Shown in pieces: positions 25,256 through 36,097 of a stretch of DNA of 64,000 nt. Each line of letters starts with the position of its first letter. The first letter of the stretch is position 1. The DNA comes from Chondrosia reniformis (lineage: Eukaryota; Porifera; Demospongiae; Chondrillida; Chondrillidae), in contig OX359192.1 in the NCBI GenBank assembly GCA_947172415.1, positions 1,428,501 through 1,492,500 on the forward strand. The letters are read 5' to 3'. Position numbers and translations under genes: made by a program. The notes under the pieces were generated by a model. The model searched no databases, was not told the origin of the DNA, and worked only from the letters and a program-made list of their open reading frames with translations.

Positions 25256-25412
25256 GTGGGTGGACCATTACATCACAATACCAGAAATCACCCGTAGTGT
25301 CCAAACAGTCTCAAGCAAACTAAATAATCAGTATTTCAACAAATTAAGTGAATTACATGAACTCAATACAATTATTAGTGATTAAATTAGCACTTATATA
25401 GCCCAAGTCCCC
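25256..25412. repeat. Sequence duplicated at 35.3 kb, abutting the SRCR exon
   Basis: From GTGGGTGGACC to TATATAGCCCAAGTC this block matches 35338-35504 at roughly 85-90% by eye. On the minus strand it lies directly downstream of the SRCR stop codon. Confidence 0.8.
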
Positions 25413-25623
25413 AGCAGCCTTGCAAGGGACCATGTAGTTGCTGAACCATATTGATCTTCATTGGCAACAATAGCATAATAGTACCCAAGCTGATAGCAGA
25501 CCACATCAGCGTCATTGAGATCCCAGTGATCAGCACACAGTGCCAACCACTGACTCCTTATATAGACCTCCACACGTCCTTCATTTGAGCTTGGTCCATT
25601 AACTAATCTGACACTAGTCAGAG
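25394..25623 (-). pseudogene. Orphan truncated SRCR-domain exon
   Basis: An intact acceptor (ACCTGTAG) is followed by a phase-1 exon of 75 codons: ALTSVRLVNG, GRVEVYIRSQWLALCADHW, DADVVCYQLGYYY. This is the first half of a scavenger receptor cysteine-rich domain, an extracellular ligand-binding module abundant in sponges. After VVCYQLGYYYA the expected conserved second half and its cysteines are missing, and the frame ends in a stop (LLGTWAI). No partner exon was found within several kb. It is either a decayed exon of a lost receptor gene or a terminal exon whose upstream part I failed to see. The matching downstream flank at 35.3 kb supports a dispersed, decaying duplicate. Confidence 0.6.
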
Positions 25624-25699
25624 CTACAGGTAGATACGTACATATGTATAATACTGTACAGATACATGTGTAAAATTGATAAATAGTTAAATAGTGTAT

Positions 25700-25955
25700 A
25701 TAAGGCCCCTAGATTTAGCATAGAGAGCCAAGGATTCACAGAAGATCAAGATAAAGAAAAAAACAAAGACTCCCAGGATCACTGATGAAGGGCGGAATTC
25801 CCAGAAACAGCTGTCTGACCCAGTGGAGAAGAAGATGAAAGAGGAAGAAAAGACTCCTGTATCTTCATCCAAAGCTCTCTTCAGGTTTAGTTCCCTTATA
25901 GGCTCTTTTACAGAATAGGCATAGCATGTAGGAAAATGGTATCTTAGATTTTTCA
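25700..25955. repeat. Dispersed repeat copy (family A), full-length form
   Basis: It contains ATCACTGATGAAGGGCGG, AATTCCCAGAAACAGCTGTC, CTGTATCTTCATCCAAAGCT and the edge CATGTAGGAAAATGGTATCT. The same order recurs at 62868-63070, and fragments lie at 1.4, 5.7, 7.1, 8.4, 24.1, 26.0 and 47.6 kb. No open frame of note. Confidence 0.8.
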
Positions 25956-26778
25956 TGTGTAAAATTGCTGTACATTTTTACTCTTTACTTCTTAAGAAAC
26001 AGCTGTCAGGCCCAGAGGAAAAGGGAAGAAAACGTTGCAATGAAATTATATACTCATCCAAACTCAAGATTTCCCAATATAATACGTAAGTATATAACAA
26101 GTCTGGGAAGATTCTTTTCTTTTTGTAAATTTCTTTGGCCTCATGCGAGGTCAACTACAGGAAAGTGGGTTTTGGATTATTTATTTATTTCCTAAAGATC
26201 TGTGTTTAGATGCAGAGTTACTTAGTGATAAAATAAATAGGTTATAGCATAATTCTCCTAATAGATGGATCTTAACTGCTATTTTTATGGCTTTGTTTCT
26301 AATGTAGTCATCTTGAATTCTTAAAAACCGTCACTGATCCAACATTATTCTGCAGTTTAAGTGGTATATACATTACAAGCATTAATTTATATATACGTAG
26401 CTACTTTATGATAATTACGTATAATTATGATATAATGATCACCCAATTATGACACACCATCCCTATTTCTGCATCAATTGTAGATTATGCAAGGTATGCC
26501 TAAAAGTATTAATTAATTAATTAATTGTGTGTATATATAGTTACGTAAATCACTTATTCAGTATTACATTTTTATGATTATATACATATAAATATAATAG
26601 ACCTTGATTATATCATATGATCAAGCCTTGCTTGTTTCATTACTTTTTCCAGATGAGCTAGTCATGCACTGTTGCAGCACTGATTATCTTTAAATGTTTA
26701 AATTGGTGAAATTCAATAAGTGTACATAAGTGTATAAGTTATACAAGTGAAGGACTTCTGTGTGGCTAGGTTCTTGCA

Positions 26779-27222
26779 TATCGGTACGATCGAGGGAACC
26801 ACACTAGCCAAAATCAACTTAGAATAGATTCCAAACGTTTCGGTCCAATCCAGGACCTTCATCAGTGGAATTAACACTTACAAAACTGAGATGGCAGACT
26901 TTATACACATGAAAAAAGCGGAAATAAGGTGTGAATAAATGTGTTGCTAGGGGATGACAGCTTGCATGCCAGTATATATCAGTTATACCAGTATATCACA
27001 TCACAGTTAAACAATAGGACTTATACCTCATGCATGCAAGCTGTCATCCCCTAGCAACACATTTATTCACACCTTATTTCCGCTTTTTTCATGTGTATAA
27101 AGTCTGCCATCTCAGTTTTGTAAGTGTTAATTCCACTGATGAAGGTCCTGGATTGGACCGAAACGTTTGGAATCTATTCTAAGTTGATTTTGGCTAGTGT
27201 GGTTCCCTCGATCGTACCGATA
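26779..27222. mobile_element. Foldback element: two 191-bp inverted arms, 62-bp loop
   Basis: Arms 26779-26969 and 27032-27222 are reverse complements with no difference that I could see. They begin TATCGGTACGATCGAGGGAA and end at CAGCTTGCATGC next to the loop. The arms contain the core CACTGATGAAGGTCC / GGACCGAAACGTTTGG seen in other repeats. ATAAGTTATACAAGTG occurs on both sides of the element, directly at its right end but about 30 bp before its left end. No coding capacity; the near identity of the arms suggests recent activity or conversion. Confidence 0.9.
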
Positions 27223-27302
27223 AGTTATACAAGTGTAATCATATACGTAGATGTGCATTAGTTGCAATAATTCTTTTCTCTTTATATGTCCATATACTGT
27301 AG

Positions 27303-28334
27303 GTGTGATGTACCACATTTCTCTTCCATTCCTCTCTATTACATGGGTGATACAAATAATCCATATCTGGTTGACCCTATTCTTCCCAATATCATCAAGA
27401 TGGCTCACAAAGAATTCAAAATTCATACATGTATCAGTGATAGTAGGAACAGTCTTTCTGTGCAGCATAGGACCAATTCTGACATTGTCAGTATATCGTT
27501 ACCAAGTAACACGCCTTCCCCCAGGAGTCTGCACACCTAGCAATGTAGACTTGCATTTCTATTCTGTATACCTGCCAATTGTTATCATAACAGCAGTTGG
27601 AGTGTCTTTTCTAATTAATATCTTTTGGATTGTGTGGAAGGTAAGCTGTATTCATATATACGTATACAATGTCATAATGGTATATAAGTAAATATATACT
27701 CACTGCATGGAACGTATTACTCCAACTTGTCATAATGAATATCATTATGAAATGACTCGTATATAGAAAATAAACTAAGCCAGTAATATACAGATACCAT
27801 GACAGGTCTGGCCAAACGTGAAAATTGTAACAGGTTTCTAAGGTTTGTTGGCTAGTAAACAATATCTGTATATATTTTTTGTGTACAGAACCAACAATTT
27901 ATGAAGAAACGTTCCTATACACCGGAAGTGAAGATTCTTTGCCTTTCTGTTTTCTATGTTTTAGTTTACGTATTCTCCTTGACACAATTCAGCCAGATTA
28001 TAGCAAAAGGCAGTGAACTTGGACAAGACCTAGCCAAGTTCATCATATGCAATGTAAATTAAAGGAAGTGCAAAGTGTTACTGAAAAGTACCAGAATGTA
28101 GAAAACATTGTTGACCATGCTGGTGTAGCACTAGAGATCACAGCGAACTTTCTGTTGGGATTAATTCCAATAGCTAATATTGCCTTTGCTATGAAAAGCT
28201 CTGATTTTATGAAACTATTAAAATGCTTCAGAAGGAGGGAGAAAGCTAAAAAGTCTGATAATGATTTAGCATTACATTCCCTTAAGAAGACAATAGCTAC
28301 ATCTGGATCAAATCGATATGAAAGTCAACTTTAA
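27303..28334 (+). CDS. Partial seven-transmembrane receptor, 5' part not found
   Basis: Two exons are clear: 27303-27640 (acceptor ACTGTAG, donor GTAAGC) and 27889 onward (acceptor GTGTACAG), joined in phase 0. Hydrophobic spans fit TM3 (SITWVIQIIHIWLTLFFP), TM4 (VSVIVGTVFLCSIGPILTL), TM5 (FYSVYLPIVIITAVGVSFLI), TM6 (ILCLSVFYVLVYVFSL) and, in the downstream frame from 28065, TM7 (LEITANFLLGLIPIANIAF), then a basic cytoplasmic tail (LLKCFRRREKAKK). An extracellular CTPSN before TM5 supplies the usual loop Cys. The frame between TM6 and TM7 is interrupted by 11 bp (28054-28064, GTAAATTAAAG); without these bases the two parts read through. No exon for TM1-2 was found; the foldback element lies 80 bp upstream. 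It is either a decayed receptor gene or one damaged in the assembly. The GPCR class is not assigned. Confidence 0.6.
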
Positions 28335-30215
28335 TGAATACAATAATAGTATGTATGCAGTTTACATATAAACTAACTGTGATGCCAAGCCTTATTAATT
28401 TCCACCGTTATATGCATGTATTTATACATATAAATGAGTGATAATGCAAAAATACATGATATTTATTAGTGTCAATAGTACATATTGATCTTCACAATTA
28501 TAAGACTCTTTATAAGACTTAAACTCTATTGTTATACACCCTATATAGCTGAAATATGTATGTACTTCACACCACTAAATTAAAAAAATGTTTAATAGTG
28601 ATTCTAAATTCATTGTGCCTCTGTTCATTTATACTGTACGTACGTATAACAGGTTTGGATTCACAAGGCCAACATTGTAAGGAAAGTTTTTGAATCACAG
28701 TTTCAGGGGATATAATATCATATAGGGTCATAATTATAAACAATACAAATAGTTACAACATTTAGTAGGGCAACCACCTCATTAAACAGCTAATTGAAGG
28801 GGGATACCCCACTGAAGTCCCTCCATCACAGGTATACAGCCACTTCATGGATTTATGACTCATCTTCCTCCACAGGAGATTGGAGAAGCCCCACCACCAG
28901 GAGGCTAACCATCCCATATCAACCTTTCTTCCAGGTGAAAGGTGACAGGTCTCTTCTTTATTACTATTATGTGCACCTCCACAGTAGTGGAATAATAATA
29001 TTGCCAGATTATCATTCAATAAAATTTTTTATGTTTATGTTGTTGTCTTATTTATATTGGGGCAACCACTAGCCAAAATATAGGCTACTATTAAGGTGCT
29101 CATTAAGGAAAAGTGAGATGAAATGAATTAGCAGTACTATTAACAAGAAATTTAAAAAGGAACAGAAATTATACAAATGGTTTTTGTAATAGGTAAATCA
29201 ACATTATTGCAAATTAATTTAAGGACTCACAACCTGCAGTGTACATGTAAATACGTTATGTATTTTATGAGAACTAATAGGTTAGCAAATTAATTAAAAC
29301 TTTTTGTAATCTCAATTCTGATGTTATATTATAAAGTAGCTATATATAGCTATTTGGAATTTCATGAGCAGACTGCAAATAGTTAATCAATTTGTAACTG
29401 TGTATGCATACCAACGTAATAGCAGCAATTCAAAGAAATGCTGTTACATTTCACTTATATACTTGTGTAATTCCAGGGAAAAGTTGATATGGTTGGGATG
29501 GATAGCCTCCTGGGGGAGGGGCTTCTCCAAACTAATTTACCATGCTGTATAATTTTGTATGGAGTATTTAGTAATACCAATACCGGTATACGTACATGCA
29601 TTCATGACACATGTACACCAGTGTATGCAAATATATATGGTTGTTGTACAAGAAACAGCTGAAAATGACCCAAATTCTGAATAGCTTTTATGTAAGATTA
29701 TACCAGATTGTGTTCATTCAATAATATTATTAAATTAAATGGTTTTTGTATTATAATAAAGGAATCACAGCCTGCAGTGTAATATGTTAACTAATATAGG
29801 TTAACAAATATATTAAATTAAAGCTTTTTATAATCTCAATTCTAATGTTACAATATTATATTATAAAGCATATAGCTATTTGGAATTCCATGTGCAGACT
29901 GCATACAATTTGTAGCTGTGTATGCATACTAAGGTAATAACAACAATACAAAGAAATGCTCTTACATTTCACTTACATATTGTGTAATTCCAGGGAAGAC
30001 CATTTTCCTTTTAATTGCCCAGGCATGCCCAGGCATGTCTGGGCATGATCATGCGTACATCCCTGGTTATTAGTAAAAGACTAGCATCACCTCCAAACTA
30101 TCAGTCTGTACTAGAGGTTGTTAACAATTATTCTACAGAGAAGTGAGTACCAACAATAAACAGATCTATATAGTACGTTAATAGGCACATTATGTGAATA
30201 TTTGTGGATTGACAG
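28335..30215. other. No gene; repeats including two 250-bp direct copies
   Basis: Nothing coding was recognised. At about 28860-28960 the words CAGGAGATTGGAGAAGCCCC and CCAGGAGGCTAACCATCCCA are present, and their inverse appears at about 29490-29540 (GGATAGCCTCCTGGGGGAGG), so the interval behaves like a foldback pair. A separate direct repeat occupies 29221-29480 and 29760-30000. Confidence 0.6.
29221..30000. repeat. Pair of direct repeats about 250 bp long, 540 bp apart
   Basis: 29221-29480 and 29760-30000 share TTTTTGTAATCTCAATTCTG-type, AGCTATTTGGAATTTCATG and TGTGTAATTCCAGGGAA words in the same order, with roughly 80-85% identity and small indels. They lie just upstream of the phosphotransferase gene. 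Confidence 0.75.
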
Positions 30216-32422
30216 ATGGCATTTCTAGAAAGCTTTCTGAACCTGATTAGTAGCCCTTACCAGAATAACTTAAGACAGTCCCTTGGTTTAAGCAGTGAAA
30301 AAAGGGAAGATTTTGATGCAATTTCTCTTAGCAGGTTAGAGGAAATTGTATCTATTAGCTGAAGCTTGTATAGCATTTTATGTATGTATCTCTTTGAATC
30401 TATATAATTTCAGAAATAGGCTTAAAAATTCATCTCTAACTTACAAGATTACTTTTGGATATTGGTTGTCAAGATCATTTGTAGTTAAATTTGCTCCTCC
30501 TGGCAAACATGCACATGGCAGTTGGTATGATGTAAGTGTATATACGTACCATAAATTTAGTGAACATATATATGCGATACTAATATCTCTAACATATATT
30601 TGTCACTGACCTGCAAAGACAGATGCAGAGTCATTCATGTTCATTTGTACAGGTAAAAGATGAATTTGTTACTCTGAAATACCTTCATACATATGGTGAC
30701 ATACCAGTGCCAAAGCCCATCTACCAATCCACTAATACTGATGAGAGTACAGTTGGCAGATCTTTCATTATAATGGAATATGTGGAGGTTAGAGTTGAAA
30801 CATAATAATATATATGATAATAAAAAGTACTACTTCGGCATATGCATATTCTAGAATATTAATTTTATATAATAAGTTATCTTTAGTTAACCAATTGTTC
30901 ATGTATATATCACAATATACACTTACAATATTATACGTATATACAGTTGACCCTGTATGGGATGGCCACTCCCTCTAGAATAATTCCTAGCATAAAGAAG
31001 TGACTTCAATGGAGCCCAACACTTAAATGAATAATTTAATGATACATTTATATAGTAAAACTAGTCACTGATCTCATACAGCTATAAATATATACGCACG
31101 TAGGTGACTGGTTATGTTTTATAATTGTAGGGTCAGAACTTCAAAGCTGCTGGTGATGTTCCAACTAATAAGAGATTCAAAGCCTTTCAATCAGTGATGA
31201 ATGTCCTTTCAAAGTTACACAAGCAAAACTGGGTTTATGCCAACAATACAATGAAAAAGTATCCTAATGAATCTAGTGAGGCTTACTGGAGTGAACAAGT
31301 AAACTAAAACAATACGTATATGTAATTAATTTACAAATTTAGCACCTTGATATGATCTGGACTACAGGTAACCACTTGGGATACCAACTGGAGACATACA
31401 GGTGGATATGACTACCAGACATCCCATGGCCAGTTGTTTAGTGCTATGATGAGAGGAAGGAAACTCAGTGGACGTAGCACTCGTAAGTGATTCATGAGGA
31501 TATGTCATACCCAATCTAAGTGTCATTACTTTACAATACATTGACGTATCTAAAGTACATATGTAAATTTGATATTTTATCTTTAGAAATCATTCATGGT
31601 GATATGAATATATCAAATGTGATATTTGACAATGAAGTACGTATATACATATGGTGTTTTCCATACAAAAAGGTCTTGTGTATATAGAATGGTACATATG
31701 TATAAACTCATACATAGTAAGAAGTTAATGGTATTTGGTATAATATTATGTTTTCAATGTATGCAGTTCAATGTGAAAGCTATTGTGGACTGGAAGTATG
31801 GAAAGAATGGAGATCCAATGAGTGACGTGGCATACTTTTTGATGATGTTCCTCAATCCAAGTGACTATGGGATATCTGGCTTGAATTGTTATCCACTTAC
31901 TATTGGTGAGGTCATAACATTGTAAAAACATTTGCTGTGAATTGTTTTCATATTTACATGGATCTTGTTCCATCTGCAAACATAGTATCTGATCACAACA
32001 CTTCAGAGAACACCATTCTAGATGCATACAAGAGACAAGTGGGCACATTGGATGAGAGAGCATATAATTATGCTAAAGCTGTAGCTTGCTTGAGATTGAT
32101 TTATGTATATAAGGTATGTACTAACTGCACAGTCATCAGTACCACACTGTCAGACACACTATATCTACATATAGGAAGCTATTGGCTTACAGATCCTCTA
32201 GTGGCATGGCACTAATGACTTTAAATATACTGTAAATTCGACCATCTAATTATAATCAAGCTTCTACGTACTTATACACAGAATGCTCAAGAGGATGGTT
32301 TCAGAGGACATGAACTTGGTTCAAAAGAGTTCCAGTCTGTAACTGGCAGTGGATCTCAACAAAGTGTGTTGACCATGCTTACAAAGGCTGGACAAAGATT
32401 TTATGCAGTAGGATCATACTGA
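30216..32422 (+). CDS. APH/choline-kinase-type phosphotransferase
   Basis: Exons are 30216-30334, 30414-30531, 30653-30787, 31131-31298, 31368-31482, 31587-31636, 31767-31905, 32007-32113 and 32282-32422 (363 aa); every phase closes. This is the kinase-like APH fold that transfers a phosphate from ATP to a small molecule; the family includes the N-terminal domain of ACAD10/11. Visible sites: an N-lobe strand with the likely ATP-contacting Lys (SFVVKFAPPGKHAHGS), IPVPKPIY and FIIMEYVEG as the hinge, catalytic loop HGDMNISNVIF (HxDxxxxN), and metal-binding DWKYGKNGDPMSD in place of DFG. Length fits a stand-alone enzyme of about 350 aa. The start at 30216 follows a possible acceptor (GACAG), so an extra 5' exon is possible. 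The substrate cannot be read from the sequence. A decayed-looking repeat pair lies upstream. Confidence 0.85.
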
Positions 32423-35400
32423 ACTTTATACATGCTTTTAACATATTAAGTAACAAATAGAGAACAAATATATATTACAAGTATGCTAGTATTACTGACC
32501 TAGACTATGTATAATCAATTCTACTAGATTTTGTAAGAATCTTCAAACAATGCTAACCACTATGTATATTGAAAAGATATTATATCAATTTTGTGGTGAG
32601 TGCGTAAAAGGAACTTGTTACGCAATCCGAATATCCATATTAGGTATGTGGGAAGTAGTTCTATCGACGCTTCACGCATACACCTTTATCAGTCTCAAAT
32701 ATCGACATAGATAAGGATATGCTCAAAGAATACTTGCATGGTAGAGGCATACATGTACATCTTAGCAAAGTCTACATGTACTATTAAATCTAAATTTAAT
32801 TCGACATTGATCATAAAGCACGCATGCAGTTTCAATTCTTATGCAACATAATTATTATATATTGGGCATTGCAAGCTCAATTGATCTAGTGTATATTGAC
32901 ACCACAATCTAAGCAGAAGAGAAATGTGCAATGAATGGACTACAGATCGGATGTGAATACACACATTCTAGCAGCTTTGTATGTATGTGTTGTTTATATT
33001 GTTTTGTCTTGTCTTATTATTTACAACTCTGTTGTTATTCCTTTATGAACTCAAAGGACTTATCAGAATGCACTGGACATTATCTCAGATGACAAGTTTG
33101 ACTAAGAAAGTTACAAATAAATGGACAAGATGATGGGAGATGCTACATGCACAGCTCTGTGAGGTTTTGGTACTTAGGAATGATGCAATTACGTATGTAC
33201 TGTAGACAACTTTATAGTTACATGGGAATCATTCATACTCTTATGATAAAGTTCATTTGTACTTTATAAAGTTTAAATTAAGACATTGTACTACCAGCTA
33301 AGTTAATGTTCTAATTGTTTAGTTGCAGCCTGAATTGATTGTATAGATTGGAGCGGTTGCTATGGCAATCTTGTTATTTAGATGTAACCATGGTAATTTG
33401 TACTTGGATAGTTGTATGAACTTTTGTTCTTAAATGTCAGATATGTTTTCCTCAAGCCTGACTCAATGATAAAAATTGTTCTTACAGCAGTACAGGCCAA
33501 TAATAATAATAGATTTCAGCATGTTTATTCCCAGGTTTATATTACTGTGAGTTTCATTTTTTGTTTCCATAACACTAGCTATAGTTTTTAAATTTTTGTC
33601 TTAAAGTGATGAAGGAAGGTAATGTTAGATTAACCAAAGGAATCCCAAACTTGTTTTTCATACAGTTTGGCTTTAGTCCATAGCTCTCAGTTAAAGTTCT
33701 CCAGCCAAACCAGAAATGCAGCAGTGCTCAGCTGGAGAGCTCCTTGGCCATATACATGCAAGCTATGCAAATAGTTTAAAATGTCTCTATGCCCTGCATG
33801 GAGCCAGTATCTGGCTGTTCCTGTTGAAGTATAGCTATATACGTAGCTGCTTGGGTTTCATAGTGATCCTTGTTAATGTTCCAATGTTAGGTTAAGCCCT
33901 GAAGCCTGGTACCTTTTAGTTTAAAGTAGGGCATATGCATGTCAGTTTGTATTCTTTGTGTGTAATCATTTCGGATTATTTGTGATTGACTATTACTTAG
34001 AGAACTTTGTTAGAATATTCTAGTCCATATTATCATTATGTTATAAATAGAAGTGCTTAATTAATAAACAAGCTAGCAGTATCTAATGTAGCTATATACC
34101 TCTGATTATTTTAGCAGTGATTCTTCATTTTACAAGCTCTTGCAAGTGCAGGAATCGCAATGTTAATTGGTATGTTTCATGTACAACGCAGGACAACGTC
34201 ATAAGGATATGTTTTTAACAAGAATCACTATCATTATCTTCTTTTACGCCATTGTATTCACACATAGCTAAAGCCTCCTGCTATATATATATTGCCCAAT
34301 CAATTTTTTGAATCCAAAATGGCTGTTGGTCGAATTGCAATTGCCTTAGTTTGCGTTGTCCATGCTAAACTACACTCATTCGTAGGTCATCTTGTTTATA
34401 GAGAATCAGACAAACTATTTAGCTACTTTAAATGAAGTCTATAATGTTTCTTTTAAGTTTATAATGTTATGATTAGCATAGGTACGTACGTAATTAATCA
34501 GCATCTTTACCTCATCATGACATGTAAAATACTTTTACTTGTGAGACTGTTCAAAATATAATTTGTACTTAACGTTTATACAGACTAACATCAAATTTTT
34601 ATTAGACAAGTATATGCCTTATTGTGCAGCCTATAACTGATTTGCTGTACATTCATCTATTTATAGATTTGTCATGGAAGTCAAATATCAGTTACCTAGC
34701 AACATGTCCAATTAAGAAACAAGGAGGACTGAGTGCAATTATTATTAGGGTTATTGGCTCAGCCCATTTATATAGGTGGGAGAAGATAGTGAAAAGTTAA
34801 GGAAAATTTACATGGAAGTTACAGTGAGTATAATAATAACTGTAAAGGGCCTGGATTACATCTGTATAACAGGACCACCAGATTTAGCATCTCTACCTCT
34901 CCCTAGTAACTAGTAACTCCTAGATACTGTAATTCAGTTAGGGGAGGTGTGTAGTACATGCTTAACAGGTTCTCTGTATCCTATATAGATCAGTTTGCCT
35001 TGCTAGTTGGCTATGAAACTGTACAATCCCTTTAAGCAATTGCAAGATTATTATTGCTACATACATATAGAGCTTTTATAGGAAATTTTGGTGGATTAGT
35101 CATGCAGACCTCAGTGTGACATTGACATTAATTTGGCAATTTATCCGGATCCGTTTCTAACATCACTCTTGAATGGACATTAAAGTTAATACTTTATACA
35201 TGTATACTGAGTTGACAAGTGTTCTGGAGCTTGAGGCCTTGGGAGGCTAAGACATTGTATGGAGAATGAGAATATGTATGAATTTATTAATCACAGTATT
35301 ACCTCTTTCTAGATCTATATCAACAATATAGAACTGTTGTGGGTGGACCGTCACATCACAATAACAGACATCACCTGTCCATGCATGTCCAAACAGACTC

Positions 35401-36097
35401 AAGCAAACTATTATAAACAATCAGTACTTCAACAAATTAAGTGAATGACATGAACTCGATACAATTCGTAGATTATAATATTAGCACTTATATAGCCCAA
35501 GTCAGCATGAATTTCTAAAAATATAATATATACAAGTATGTATTTCCTCTTATAATTACCTTCCTATACTAAACTGAAAACAAACTACATAATCATCATA
35601 TATTTGATTTATAGATAACCATGCAATTCAAACTCTACAAGCATTGGCTGACATTTCGAAGCAATATCCTTTATTAAACAGGACATGATTGCAGGACCCT
35701 GTTGACAATGTTGAATGTATAAATGTTGTTTTGTTGAAACTTGAAATTACAGGCAATAACTGAAGCACATGCAATTGTAATCAAAAATGTGTTTGCAAAA
35801 GAGAATTAATGACTACTAGTGACACCTAAATATATGACATATACGTATATATCACACAACAGTAGTAGTCAAATTACGACAGTCTTTTGTGTTTACAAAC
35901 AATTGAGCTACGACTGGGATTTTCCAGCTGACATTGCAAGCAAAACATTCCGACCTTTTTGAATATGCCCTCTCTAGCATCTGAGAATCTGCCTAAAGTA
36001 CAATTCTTAACTGCATGTCTGTATCAAAATTCACATATATGTATATAGATAGATAGCTGACCAGAAATTATATTGGAATTGTCTATGATACCTTACT
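32423..36097. other. Long stretch without recognisable genes
   Basis: I see AT-rich sequence with no splice-compatible open frames carrying known motifs. The one clear item is a repeat copy (35338-35504) matching the flank of the SRCR exon at 25.3 kb, which stops exactly where the SRCR coding part would begin. Confidence 0.55.
35338..35504. repeat. Second copy of the SRCR-flank repeat
   Basis: It matches 25256-25412 from GTGGGTGGACC through TTCAACAAATTAAGTGAAT to TATATAGCCCAAGTC, then diverges. Confidence 0.8.

Noticed and set aside
32423-36097. Searched for virus-like or capsid-bearing elements here and across the window
   Set aside because: No polymerase, integrase, protease or capsid motif, and no LTR pair was recognised.
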